DNA of 64,000 nt, taken from positions 496,001-560,000 of the forward strand of contig CAWDUP010000002.1 of the NCBI GenBank assembly GCA_963805505.1, given 5' to 3'. How positions within the stretch are numbered: position 1 is the first letter of the stretch; every line of letters begins with the position of its first letter. Source of the DNA: JANPBY01 sp963805505. Lineage in GTDB: Bacteria > Actinomycetota > Actinomycetes > DATJPE01. Below, in pieces: positions 8,570 to 17,120 of this stretch. Both the position numbers and the translations under genes were made by a program. The notes beneath the pieces are model-generated. The model was not told the DNA's origin, ran no database searches, and worked only from the letters and a program-made list of their open reading frames with translations.

Positions 8570-8760
8570 GGCAGCTCCAGTCGTCGGGGGAGGCGTTGGC
8601 GACTCCACCCTCACCACCATCGCGCGCAGTCGGCGGTCCGGAGCAGCGCCCTGGGGACAGTTCGCACCCCGCTGATGCCTGTGGATCGACCGACGAGAGA
8701 GTGACGAATTGTGATGGTACGGCTACAGAAAGTGCTAGTCGGCCCGAGTCCAGACATAGG

Positions 8761-8793
8761 ACGACCCCCGCTGGGGGGGATAGCGGGGGTCGT
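8761..8793. repeat. 12-bp perfect inverted repeat (GC-rich hairpin)
   Basis: 8761-8772 (ACGACCCCCGCT) is perfectly complementary to 8782-8793, with a 9-base G-rich loop. It lies upstream of both divergent genes and has no T-run on either side, so an ordinary terminator reading does not fit. An operator or leader structure is possible. Confidence 0.75.
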
Positions 8794-8992
8794 CGCTGCG
8801 GTCCAGGCCCGGGGGGGAGGGGTCGGACCGAGCAGCCAGCCCGCAGGCCGGCTCATCTATCGTCTACCCGCGGGGGGTCCCTCCGCAAACCCTCGGGCTG
8901 TGGGCTATTCGGGTGAAATCGCGACACCCCGTGATCATTTAGCCACACGAATCTGGGCTCTCTGAACCGTGTCCGGAGCCCTCCGAACCGCC

Positions 8993-8998
8993 TAGCCT
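8993..8998 (+). promoter_or_regulatory. -10 box (TAGCCT) of a leaderless promoter for the HAD gene
   Basis: TAGCCT ends six bases before the GTG at 9005. At this spacing transcription would begin at or next to the start codon. The same arrangement recurs before several other genes in the window. Confidence 0.5.
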
Positions 8999-9004
8999 TG
9001 CACC

Positions 9005-9808
9005 GTGACCCAGCGTACGGCCGCGTTCTTCGATCTCGACAAGACCATCATCGCGAAGTCGAGCACCTTGGCCTTCAGCCGACCCTTCAGCCGAGCTGGG
9101 CTGATCAACCGTCGAGCCGTGCTGCGCAGCGCTTTCGCGCAGTTCGTCTATGTCATGAACGGGGCCGATCACGATCAGCTCGAGCGGATGCGCGAGTACC
9201 TGTCGGCGCTGTGCGCGGGTTGGGACGTCGAGCAGGTACGCACGGTGGTCGCCGAGACTCTCCACGGTCTCATCGACCCGTTGATCTATGCAGAAGCCGC
9301 TGCTCTGATCGAGGAGCACCACGCAGCTGGACGCGACGTCGTGATCGTGAGCAGCAGCGGCGCCGAGATCGTCGAGCCCATCGGCGAACTGCTGGGAGCC
9401 GACCGCGTCGTGGCTACCCGCATGGTCGTCGAGGACGGGCGCTACACCGGGGAGATCGAGTTCTACGCCTATGGGCCGCACAAGGCCGAGGCCATGGTGG
9501 AACTCGCCGAGCGGGCGGGTTACGACCTGACCGAGTGCTATGCCTACAGCGACTCCGCTACGGACGCGCCGATGCTGGAGACGGTCGGGCACCCGTACGC
9601 CGTCAATCCGGACAAGGCCCTGCGCGAGATCGCCGTGGAACGTGGCTGGCCGGTGCTCGTTTTCGCCACTCCGGTCGGGCTGCAGCGTCGCCTGCCCAGG
9701 ATGGGCGACCTGCCGCCGGCCCGGACCGCGACGGTCGCGATGGTTGCGGGCGCGGCGACGGCCGGCGTGGTCTGGTACGTGCGCCGCCGGCTGCGCGAGG
9801 TCAGTTGA
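9005..9808 (+). CDS. HAD-IB family phosphatase with C-terminal membrane helix
   Basis: A 267-residue HAD phosphatase of the SerB-like IB subfamily. Motif I is FFDLDKTII with both catalytic Asp at the N-terminus, motif II is VIVSSSG, motif III includes the Lys of HKAEAM, and motif IV is YSDSATDAPML. A C-terminal hydrophobic segment (ATVAMVAGAATAGVVWYV) followed by Arg residues suggests a membrane anchor with the enzyme in the cytoplasm. Relatives beside actinobacterial tad loci are sometimes annotated as inhibition-of-morphological-differentiation proteins. The substrate is unknown. The GTG start follows a leaderless-type -10 box, and the next gene begins 3 bp downstream. Confidence 0.88.
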   Translation: MTQRTAAFFDLDKTIIAKSSTLAFSRPFSRAGLINRRAVLRSAFAQFVYVMNGADHDQLERMREYLSALCAGWDVEQVRTVVAETLHGLIDPLIYAEAAALIEEHHAAGRDVVIVSSSGAEIVEPIGELLGADRVVATRMVVEDGRYTGEIEFYAYGPHKAEAMVELAERAGYDLTECYAYSDSATDAPMLETVGHPYAVNPDKALREIAVERGWPVLVFATPVGLQRRLPRMGDLPPARTATVAMVAGAATAGVVWYVRRRLREVS

Positions 9809-9811
9809 GCC

Positions 9812-10375
9812 ATGTCGGAGCTGCTCGAGGGTGGGACGCCCGAGGGCCCTTCAGCTGACGAGAAGCAGCGGCCGCGAACCGCGCGCCGATGGGTGGCGTG
9901 GGGAGTCGTCGTGCTTGTGGCGATCGGCATCGTCGCCTATGCGCTTCGCCCTCCCCCGAAGCCGCCGACGACCACGGCCGGCCAGCTCAAAGTCGTCGGA
10001 GGCCTGATCACTCCGCCGAACACCGATTTCGTCTCCTCGTCGGAACCGGCCGGGGGATTTCACCTGTCGTTGACCCTGGTGAACACCGGCCCGTCCACGC
10101 AGTTGAGCCAATTCCTCGACCTGCCTTCCGGTTTGGTGTTCACGCCTCCCCCGCAGGGGCTGTCGGTTGCCGGTGGGGCCGGCACCAAGATCCCTCTCGA
10201 GTGGGCCTCGCCGGACTGCGGCCTGAGTCGTCCGGATCTCGCAGCAGTGCTCAATTCGACCAGCCTCGTGATGGTCGACGCGCTGGCCAGAAGCAGCCAG
10301 ATCAAGCTGTCCGATATCGCTGGCGCCGTTGACGAACTGACGGCGCTGCAGGCCATCGCTTGCCTGCGGACCTAG
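9812..10375 (+). CDS. Single-pass membrane protein of unknown function
   Basis: A 187-residue protein I do not recognise. It has a polar, charged cytoplasmic N-terminus (about 25 residues), one transmembrane helix (about 28-46, WVAWGVVVLVAIGIVAYAL), a Pro/Thr linker, and an extracytoplasmic domain of about 135 residues with two cysteines (PDCGLS and AIACLRT) that could pair. It starts 3 bp after the HAD gene and is probably co-transcribed with it. Confidence 0.75.
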   Translation: MSELLEGGTPEGPSADEKQRPRTARRWVAWGVVVLVAIGIVAYALRPPPKPPTTTAGQLKVVGGLITPPNTDFVSSSEPAGGFHLSLTLVNTGPSTQLSQFLDLPSGLVFTPPPQGLSVAGGAGTKIPLEWASPDCGLSRPDLAAVLNSTSLVMVDALARSSQIKLSDIAGAVDELTALQAIACLRT

Positions 10376-10550
10376 CCGACGCGACCGAGACTCGCCGGGG
10401 CCGACACGCCGGGGTGGGGGTTCCGCAACCGTACGAAGCGGAGTATCAAGGCAGGTGCCGGCACCTGGGTACCCACGCGGCGACCAGCCCACGTCAGGGC
10501 CGTCGGACGGGCTAGTACCGTTCCGACGACTACGAGGAGTGCACGCCTGG

Positions 10551-11366
10551 TCACCCAGATTGACGGTCAGCGGCGGCGCTTCGAGGGATCGAGGCGCCGC
10601 CGGCATGTGCGGGTGTTTCGAGGGTCTCGATGACGATGGCGCGGCCGGCGCGGCCACCGAGAGCGATGGCCTGTGCGCAATGGCCGACCCAATCGGCAAG
10701 GCCGGTGCGCGCCCCAGAGATGTAACCGTCCAAGGCCGAGCCGTACCGCTCTGCGCCGAGGTCCAGGTGCCCACGCTCCGGCACCGAGGCCGCGCGGGGG
10801 TCCAGACCGCGAGCGATCAAGACCGCACGGGAGGCTGCAAGGGCGACCAACGCGGTGCCCCGGCCAAACGCACGGGTCGCCAGCAGCTCCCCGTGGACCA
10901 CGGCCGCCACGACGACAGCCGGTGCAGCCGTTGGTTGAGACAAGGAGCGAGCCAACGATTCCAGCCGTGCGGCGGCCTCTGGCGAGACGGGTTGGCCCAG
11001 CAGGGCCTCGTCAACAAGCCCCCCTGCCGCCAAGACGTGCATCCTCGCCAACGCCTGGGCCGGGGCCGCCTGCCAGGTCTGGGCGAGCGCAGCGAGCTCC
11101 ACGTACAGCCGCAGCGTGTTGGCCCCGAGCGGATCCGGGACTGGCGCTCGGAAACCCGCCAGCTCCCCAGCCCGCCCGGACAGCGCAGCGGCCGCCCACG
11201 CGCTGTGGCGCAGTGCCTCGGCCGTGATCTGGCCGATCCTGGGTCGGGCCGTCGGCAGGCGCAGATCGCGCAGCAGGGCGTCGACCGAGCCACGGGCCGC
11301 TTCGACGGCTTCAAAGACCCCCGGCAACCGAGCCACCGACGCCAGCGGATCCGCCTCCCGGGTCAT
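10551..11366 (-). CDS. Conserved actinobacterial protein of unknown function (Rv3662c-like position)
   Basis: A 271-residue, Ala- and Leu-rich, mostly helical soluble protein. I do not recognise a catalytic motif. The segment HGELLATRAFGRGTALVALA is loosely reminiscent of the Fic-fold core, but the HPFxxGNG signature is absent, so a Fic activity cannot be claimed. Homologues at this place beside the tad locus are sometimes labelled oxidoreductase without a visible cofactor site. It converges on the membrane-protein gene, separated by about 175 bp without genes. Confidence 0.65.
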   Translation of the reverse strand: MTREADPLASVARLPGVFEAVEAARGSVDALLRDLRLPTARPRIGQITAEALRHSAWAAAALSGRAGELAGFRAPVPDPLGANTLRLYVELAALAQTWQAAPAQALARMHVLAAGGLVDEALLGQPVSPEAAARLESLARSLSQPTAAPAVVVAAVVHGELLATRAFGRGTALVALAASRAVLIARGLDPRAASVPERGHLDLGAERYGSALDGYISGARTGLADWVGHCAQAIALGGRAGRAIVIETLETPAHAGGASIPRSAAADRQSG

Positions 11367-11413
11367 CCCCCGTTTCTACCGTGCCCGAGGCCTGGCGTCA
11401 TCACGAGGTCCAG

Positions 11414-11455
11414 CGTCCGACGAAGTGTGGGCTATAGCCCACACTTCGTCGGACG
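11414..11455. repeat. 42-bp perfect palindrome
   Basis: The 21 bases from 11414 are the exact reverse complement of the 21 bases ending at 11455, with no spacer; the centre is GGCTATAGCC. It lies in the 191-bp gap between two leftward genes, about 100 bp beyond the stop of the tripeptidyl-peptidase gene and about 50 bp upstream of the next start. No T-run follows on either strand, so a standard intrinsic terminator is not evident. No second copy was noticed in this window. Confidence 0.95.
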
Positions 11456-11557
11456 TAGCGTGCGCGGCATGGATCCACGCAAGTACGTTCCGGGCCACCC
11501 GGTTGTGGAGGCCGATCTCCTCGATAGCCACCTGCTGGATGCGCTCGGATCCGCAGA

Positions 11558-13324
11558 TCACCGCAGGAGGGCACCCTGAGAGCCGATCACTTGGCGTCGA
11601 GCCTCCTGCTGCTGAATCTCCGGATCGGCGGACAGCAGCTCCGGCGGCGGGTCGAAGGGGTCGAAATCCGGTTGGCAGACCTTGCCGCGCGGAGGCAGCG
11701 TCCCCGCCACCAAGTAGGCGGACTCCGCGGCGTCGATACAGCTGCTCAGCCCCGCTGCCACATGGCCTTGACCGTTGAGCGTTAGCAGCCGCGCGCGCGG
11801 CAACAACTTGGCCACGGTCTTGGCTCCGGCCAAAGGTGTTGCAGGGTCCCAGCGGTTTCCGACGACCAGCACGGGGTGAGACGTCCAGGCCGACCAAGGC
11901 CCGGTAAAGCGGTCCTGGTCCCGCACCGGCCAGGTCGCGCAAGGGATGCTGTTCCAGTTCCACAGCAGACCGAAGTACGGCGAACGGGCGTCGGCGAGCC
12001 GGCCGGCCACCGACCAGGTCTGCCAGCGGCTGGGGTTGGTGCTGTCGGCGCACAGCACTCCGGGGAAGCCTTCGATGGACTGCTCCGGCTTTGGCTCCGC
12101 GGCTAACGCGTCCTGCAGTCGCCGGAATGACCGGGAGACGGCGCGGAAGCCAGCCTGCGAGGCGATGTCATCGGCGACAGCTGCGTACTCCTTCCAGCTG
12201 AACGGGTCGTAGAGCACGTTCAGCGTGACCGCGACGAAGCGGGCGTAGGTGAGCAAGAACGGTCCGTCGCCCGTCTCGATCTCCAGCGGCTCATGCCGGA
12301 GGAGACCAGCCACCCGATCGAATCGGCGCTTCGGGTCTCCACCGTCGGCGAGCGCGCACTCAGCAGGGCCGGCCTGTCGGCACAGCCTGAAATATCGTTG
12401 CAGCGTCGAGTACGCGCTGGCCGCACTTCCCAGGCGGGACGTCACGGGCACATGCCGGCCCTGCCATCTCGTGTGCCCGGTGGTCCACGCCACAGGGTCA
12501 AGGACGCCGTCGATCAAGACTGCGCGGACCCGACCGGGGAACAGGTTGGCGTACGTCGTCCCGATCATGCTGCCGTAGGAAAAGCCTGCGTAGGTGAGCT
12601 TGGCGTCACCAACCGCGGCTCGGAGCCGATCGAGATCCCGCGCCACGTTGCCCGTGCTCATGTGGCTCATGATCGGACCGCCTCGGCGACCGCACTGACC
12701 CGTGAATCCAGCAATGGCGTGCGCGTAGGCGCGTTCCTGGCGCCAGCCCAGGGGGAACGGGGGCAGCCCGTCGAGCAGGTCGAAACCGTCCTGCGGGTTC
12801 TTGAAGCACGCCAGGGGGGCGCTGCGAGCGATCCCCCGAGGGTCGAACCCAATGACGTCGAAGCGGGCCAGCACCTCGGGGGAGAAGAGGAACTCGGCGA
12901 AGGCTACGACGTCGACGCCTGATCCACCGGGTCCACCCGGGTTGATGAACAACGAGCCGATCCGGTGCGTCGGGTCATCAGCGAGGTGCCGCTTGAGCGC
13001 GATGCCGATCGTGCGCCCGCGCGGACGGTCGTAGTCGAGCGGGACAGCCACCGTTGCGCAGTCGAAGGTCCCGGGACCGGTCTCGTCTGGATCGATCGGT
13101 GGACAGTCCTTCCAGTGCAGGCCCGGACTCGAGACCAGGTGGGGCGCCAACGGACCGGCAACACTGGAGGCGGCTCTGGCTTGATCTGGGACGGCCGCCA
13201 GCAGCGATCCCGTCAGCGCTGCAGCTACGAGCAGAGCGACCGGGAGGGGCAGCGCCCGCTGCCGCCTGGTTGCCGGCAGGTGAGTTTGGCGAATGTTCCT
13301 GCTCGCCCGATCAATGGCACTCAT
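11558..13324 (-). CDS. Secreted alpha/beta hydrolase, tripeptidyl aminopeptidase-like (TAP C-terminal domain)
   Basis: A 588-residue serine hydrolase of the SlpD/SlpE-TAP group. A basic N-terminus and hydrophobic stretch (PLPVALLVAAALTGSLLAAV) ending near QARA give a secretory signal. The oxyanion segment is NPGGPGGSG, the nucleophile elbow GFSYGSMIG, the catalytic Asp is likely in NRWDPATPL, and the catalytic His in GQGHVAAG. Cysteines probably form disulfides outside the cell. Related enzymes remove tripeptides from extracellular peptides. I prefer the ATG at 13324 over a GTG at 13351. The family does not belong to the conserved backbone here, and the palindrome lies beyond its 3' end. Confidence 0.88.
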   Translation of the reverse strand: MSAIDRASRNIRQTHLPATRRQRALPLPVALLVAAALTGSLLAAVPDQARAASSVAGPLAPHLVSSPGLHWKDCPPIDPDETGPGTFDCATVAVPLDYDRPRGRTIGIALKRHLADDPTHRIGSLFINPGGPGGSGVDVVAFAEFLFSPEVLARFDVIGFDPRGIARSAPLACFKNPQDGFDLLDGLPPFPLGWRQERAYAHAIAGFTGQCGRRGGPIMSHMSTGNVARDLDRLRAAVGDAKLTYAGFSYGSMIGTTYANLFPGRVRAVLIDGVLDPVAWTTGHTRWQGRHVPVTSRLGSAASAYSTLQRYFRLCRQAGPAECALADGGDPKRRFDRVAGLLRHEPLEIETGDGPFLLTYARFVAVTLNVLYDPFSWKEYAAVADDIASQAGFRAVSRSFRRLQDALAAEPKPEQSIEGFPGVLCADSTNPSRWQTWSVAGRLADARSPYFGLLWNWNSIPCATWPVRDQDRFTGPWSAWTSHPVLVVGNRWDPATPLAGAKTVAKLLPRARLLTLNGQGHVAAGLSSCIDAAESAYLVAGTLPPRGKVCQPDFDPFDPPPELLSADPEIQQQEARRQVIGSQGALLR

Positions 13325-13491
13325 GGCCACGCCTTTCGAGTCGGTCACCAATCGTGTCCGGACTGGTGCGCAGATAGTGCTGCCCCCTTCAGGGGCTCAC
13401 AGCCGTTTTCCTCGCCGCGGGTATCAGCCCGGTATCGGGTCTGGCCCGCGGCGCCGGCAGTCGTAGTCGACGGCGACCAAGGACCACGGCA

Positions 13492-15039
13492 TTGACCCAG
13501 TTGGCGGACCTAGCGAGACTCGTAGTCGTGCGCGTCTGCGTGCTTGGCCCGCTCATCGTCGACGGAGTGCCCGCCGCGGTTGGGCCGCGCGACCGAGTGG
13601 TCCTCGAGGCGCTGGCGTTACGACTCGCAACCCTGACCTCCGCCGAACAGCTCGCGGACGCACTGTGGCCGAACGTTCCCCCGCGCTCGTGGAACAAAGT
13701 GGTTCACGGTTGCATCCTGCGGTTGCGACGACTGATGGGACCCGGCGCGATCCACACCACCCGTCAGGGCTACCGGTTGAGCGTGCCAGCCGAAGATGTC
13801 GATGCCTACCGGTTCGCCCAGCTTGCTGCACGAGGCCATGAGCTCATGACCCTCGGTGACCCCGAACGCGCGCGAAGCGTCCTTGTCGAGGCACTCGCCT
13901 TGTGGCGGGGACGGTCATACCCCGACCTTGAGACATGGGATCCGGCAAGGATCGAGACGCAGCGACTGGAAGCCCTGAGACTCGACGCCGAGGAGTTGAG
14001 CGTCGATGCCGCATTGCTGATCGGCCGGCATCGCGAGGTGCTGGCCGAAGCACAGTCCGCCGTCTTCAAGGAGCCCAGCCGCGAGCACCGGTGGGCCCAG
14101 CTGGCCCGGGCCGAGTACCTGTCTGGTCGCCAGATCGAAGCGCTCGAGACACTGCACCGGGCGCGGGACCTGCTCGTGGGCGAAGCCGGGCTCGACCCTG
14201 GGCCAGAACTCTCGGGGCTCGAGGCCCGCATCTTGAAACAGGACCCCTCGCTCGCCGTGCGGGACTCTTGGCGACAACCGAGCGGGCGTTGCCCATATCC
14301 CGGCCTCATTGCCTATGAGATCGACGACTGCCACGACTTTTTCGGACGCGAGAGGGTCGTCGACGAGTGCCTCCAGATCCTTCGCTCGGAACATGTGCTG
14401 GCCGTCGTCGGCCCCCCCGGAAGCGGGAAGTCTTCGGTGGTACGCGCAGGCGTGGCTGCGACGCTCCTACGCCAAGGCAGACCCGTGCAGATCATCACGC
14501 CTACAACCAGGCTGCCATCCGATGTCCTCACGACCGTGCACCCAGATCCTGCGACTGTCCTGGTCGTGGATCAGTGTGAGGGCGCCCTCGGCGGTGACGA
14601 GCCCGACGGGGCGCTCGAGTTTCTCGACACGTTGACGGCGATCGCGCGAAGAAGGACCGTCGTCCTCGCAATCCGGGCCGACCGGCTCGAAGTGCTGTCC
14701 GAGCACGCCGGATTCGCAGCCCTCGTACAACGAGGATTTCTCGCCCTCGGCGCCATGCAGGAGTGCGAGCTGCGGCGTGCGATCGAGGAGCCGGCCCGCC
14801 GGGCTGGCCTGCTGGTCGAGGCTGCGCTGGTGGACCTGCTGGTGCGAAACGCGGCGGGCAAACCTGGAGCGCTTCCGCTGGTGTGCCACGCACTGCGCCA
14901 GACCTGGGGGAGTCGCGATGGTGCGGTCCTGACCCTGGCTGGCTATCAAGCGACTGGCGGCATGGGGTCGGCCGTCGTCGCCAAGGTGATCGGGAGGGAC
15001 GGTCCACGGAACGCAATGTGCCGTCGGTGCACGCGCTGA
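13492..15039 (+). CDS. SARP-type regulator with BTAD and nSTAND ATPase domains, truncated
   Basis: A 515-codon frame (TTG at 13492; a GTG at 13528 is equally possible). An N-terminal OmpR-like DNA-binding domain (about 12-100) leads into a bacterial transcriptional activation domain (about 105-255). An AAA/nSTAND ATPase follows with Walker A GPPGSGKSS and Walker B VLVVDQCEG. Full-length relatives usually continue into WD40 or TPR repeats and exceed 900 residues. Here the frame leaves the family pattern just after GYQATGG and stops 25 residues later, 54 bp before acs. This looks like a 3' deletion. Whether the remnant still works as a regulator is unknown. Confidence 0.78.
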   Translation: MTQLADLARLVVVRVCVLGPLIVDGVPAAVGPRDRVVLEALALRLATLTSAEQLADALWPNVPPRSWNKVVHGCILRLRRLMGPGAIHTTRQGYRLSVPAEDVDAYRFAQLAARGHELMTLGDPERARSVLVEALALWRGRSYPDLETWDPARIETQRLEALRLDAEELSVDAALLIGRHREVLAEAQSAVFKEPSREHRWAQLARAEYLSGRQIEALETLHRARDLLVGEAGLDPGPELSGLEARILKQDPSLAVRDSWRQPSGRCPYPGLIAYEIDDCHDFFGRERVVDECLQILRSEHVLAVVGPPGSGKSSVVRAGVAATLLRQGRPVQIITPTTRLPSDVLTTVHPDPATVLVVDQCEGALGGDEPDGALEFLDTLTAIARRRTVVLAIRADRLEVLSEHAGFAALVQRGFLALGAMQECELRRAIEEPARRAGLLVEAALVDLLVRNAAGKPGALPLVCHALRQTWGSRDGAVLTLAGYQATGGMGSAVVAKVIGRDGPRNAMCRRCTR

Positions 15040-15093
15040 GCCCTCCGTGAGATAGGAATGAGGCGTCACTCCGACCGGCCAGAGGAGCACGCG

Positions 15094-17070
15094 GTGACCA
15101 AGGACGCTCTCGAAAACCTGTCGACCGAGGAGCGGCGGTTCCCGCCCTCGCCGGAGTTTGCGGCTCAGGCCAACGCCACCGCCGAGCTCGATCAGCGGGC
15201 CGCCGCCGACCGTCTCGGGTTCTGGGCCGAGCAGGCCGGTGCTTTGGAATGGACCACTCCTTTCGACCAGGTGCTCGACTGGAGCGGCGCACCGTTCGCG
15301 AAGTGGTTTGTCGGTGGCCGACTCAACGTCTCGTACAACTGCGTCGACCGACACGTCGAGTACGGCTACGGCGACAAAGTCGCTCTGCACTGGGAAGGGG
15401 AGCCAGGAGACACGAGGACCCTCACCTACGCCGAACTGCAGAGGGAAGTGGCCAAAGCGGCCAATGCCCTGACCGCGCTCGGCATCAAGGCTGGCGACCG
15501 GGTTGCCATCTACCTGCCGATGATCCCCGAAGCAGCCATCGCGATGCTGGCCTGCGCCCGGCTCGGTGCCCCGCACTCGGTGGTCTTCGGCGGCTTCTCC
15601 GCGGAGGCCTTGCGCTCACGCATCGACGACGCGGAGGCCACACTGGTCATCACGGCCGACGGTGGCTACCGGCGAGGGGCGGCGATGGCCCTGAAGCCTG
15701 CGGTTGACGGTGCCCTCCAGATGGCCGCCGGATCAGTGCGCCATGTGCTCGTCGTACGTCGTACCGAGCAGGACGTCGACTGGACCGAGGGCCGTGACGT
15801 CTGGTGGCACGAGGCGCTCGCCGCTGAGTCCGACCAGCACCAGCCGGAGTCCTTCGACTCCGAGCACCCACTCTTCGTGCTTTATACGTCCGGCACCACA
15901 GGCAAACCCAAGGGGATCCTGCACACGTCGGGCGGCTACCTGACCCAGGCCGCCTACACGTTCAAGTCGGTCTTCGACCACAAACCCGCGACCGATGTCT
16001 ATTGGTGCACCGCGGACATCGGCTGGGTCACCGGACACAGCTACATCGTCTACGGGCCGATGGCCAACGGTGCGACGCAGGTGATGTACGAGGGCACACC
16101 GGACACACCGCACCAGGGGCGGTTCTGGGAGTTGGTCGAGAAGTACTCCGTCTCGATCCTCTACACCGCGCCCACCGCCATCCGCACGTTCATGAAGTGG
16201 GGTGAGGAGATTCCGGCCCGTTTCGACCTGACGTCGCTGCGCCTGATCGGGTCGGTGGGTGAACCGATCAACCCCGAGGCATGGATCTGGTATCGACGGG
16301 TCATCGGCGGCGACCGTACGCCCGTCGTCGACACTTGGTGGCAGACCGAGACCGGCTCCATCATGATCAGCCCGCTCCCTGGTGTCACCGAGGCCAAGCC
16401 CGGTTCCGCGATGCGACCGCTCCCGGGGATCAGCGCCGATGTCGTGGATGACGCGGGGATATCTGTTCCTGACGGTGGAGGCGGCTATCTCGTCCTCACC
16501 GAACCGTGGCCGTCCATGCTGCGCGGCATCTGGGGCGACGATCAGCGCTACGTAGACACCTACTGGTCACGGTTCCCGGGACGCTACTTCGCAGGCGACG
16601 GCGCCAAGAAGGACAGCGACGGCGATCTGTGGCTGCTCGGTCGCGTCGACGACGTGATGCTCGTCTCCGGGCACAACATCTCCACGACGGAGGTGGAGTC
16701 GGCCTTGGTCTCGCACCCGAAGGTCGCCGAAGCAGCCGTGGTTGGGGCGGCAGATCCCGTTACCGGCCAAGGGATCGTGGCCTTCGTAATCGCACGCGAA
16801 GACGCCGACCTGGGTACGTCCGCGGAGGAGGGCGAGGCATTCGTCCAGGAGTTGCGCGGCCATGTGGCCAAGGAGATCGGACCGATCGCCAAGCCGCGGC
16901 AGATCCTTGTTGTTGCCGAGCTGCCGAAGACCAGGTCCGGAAAGATCATGCGCCGGCTGCTGCGGGACATTGCCGAGCACCGCGAGCTCGGCGATGTCAC
17001 GACGCTGGCTGACCCCACGGTCATGGAGCTGATCGGGAAGGGACTGTCCAGCGGCGCGTCCGAAGACTGA
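15094..17070 (+). CDS. acs: Acetyl-CoA synthetase, AMP-forming
   Basis: A 658-residue cytosolic enzyme that activates acetate with ATP and CoA to acetyl-CoA. The AMP-binding signature is YTSGTTGKPKGI, followed by DTWWQTETGSIMISPLPG and the hinge region. The C-terminal PKTRSGKIMRR carries the lysine commonly regulated by acetylation in this family. The GTG at 15094 is preceded by AGAGGAG at suitable spacing; an ATG at 15058 in the same frame has no site. Length and motifs are complete. The gene is a member of the conserved backbone; the truncated regulator upstream is not. Confidence 0.96.
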   Translation: MTKDALENLSTEERRFPPSPEFAAQANATAELDQRAAADRLGFWAEQAGALEWTTPFDQVLDWSGAPFAKWFVGGRLNVSYNCVDRHVEYGYGDKVALHWEGEPGDTRTLTYAELQREVAKAANALTALGIKAGDRVAIYLPMIPEAAIAMLACARLGAPHSVVFGGFSAEALRSRIDDAEATLVITADGGYRRGAAMALKPAVDGALQMAAGSVRHVLVVRRTEQDVDWTEGRDVWWHEALAAESDQHQPESFDSEHPLFVLYTSGTTGKPKGILHTSGGYLTQAAYTFKSVFDHKPATDVYWCTADIGWVTGHSYIVYGPMANGATQVMYEGTPDTPHQGRFWELVEKYSVSILYTAPTAIRTFMKWGEEIPARFDLTSLRLIGSVGEPINPEAWIWYRRVIGGDRTPVVDTWWQTETGSIMISPLPGVTEAKPGSAMRPLPGISADVVDDAGISVPDGGGGYLVLTEPWPSMLRGIWGDDQRYVDTYWSRFPGRYFAGDGAKKDSDGDLWLLGRVDDVMLVSGHNISTTEVESALVSHPKVAEAAVVGAADPVTGQGIVAFVIAREDADLGTSAEEGEAFVQELRGHVAKEIGPIAKPRQILVVAELPKTRSGKIMRRLLRDIAEHRELGDVTTLADPTVMELIGKGLSSGASED

Positions 17071-17120
17071 CTCAGAACCGGCCGCTCATCGTCGGGTAGG
17101 GGTCGGGTCGATCCGAGGGG

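Larger units (their letters stand above)
8621..9004. other. Divergent intergenic region, G-rich, with a strong hairpin
   Basis: About 380-430 bp without a gene between the tad operon (leftward) and the HAD gene (rightward). It should hold both promoters. It contains a 12-bp perfect hairpin at 8761-8793 and several runs of four to seven G on the plus strand (for example 8773-8779 and 8811-8821). The 3' end has a TAGCCT box six bases before the HAD start. No small open frame in it looks real. Confidence 0.6.

Noticed and set aside
10551..11366. Fic-domain (AMPylase) assignment
   Set aside because: Only a loose resemblance around GRGTALVALA; the HPFx(D/E)GNGR signature is absent.
15058..15093. 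Upstream ATG for acs
   Set aside because: It lacks a ribosome site, while GTG 15094 has AGAGGAG at good distance and the normal family start.
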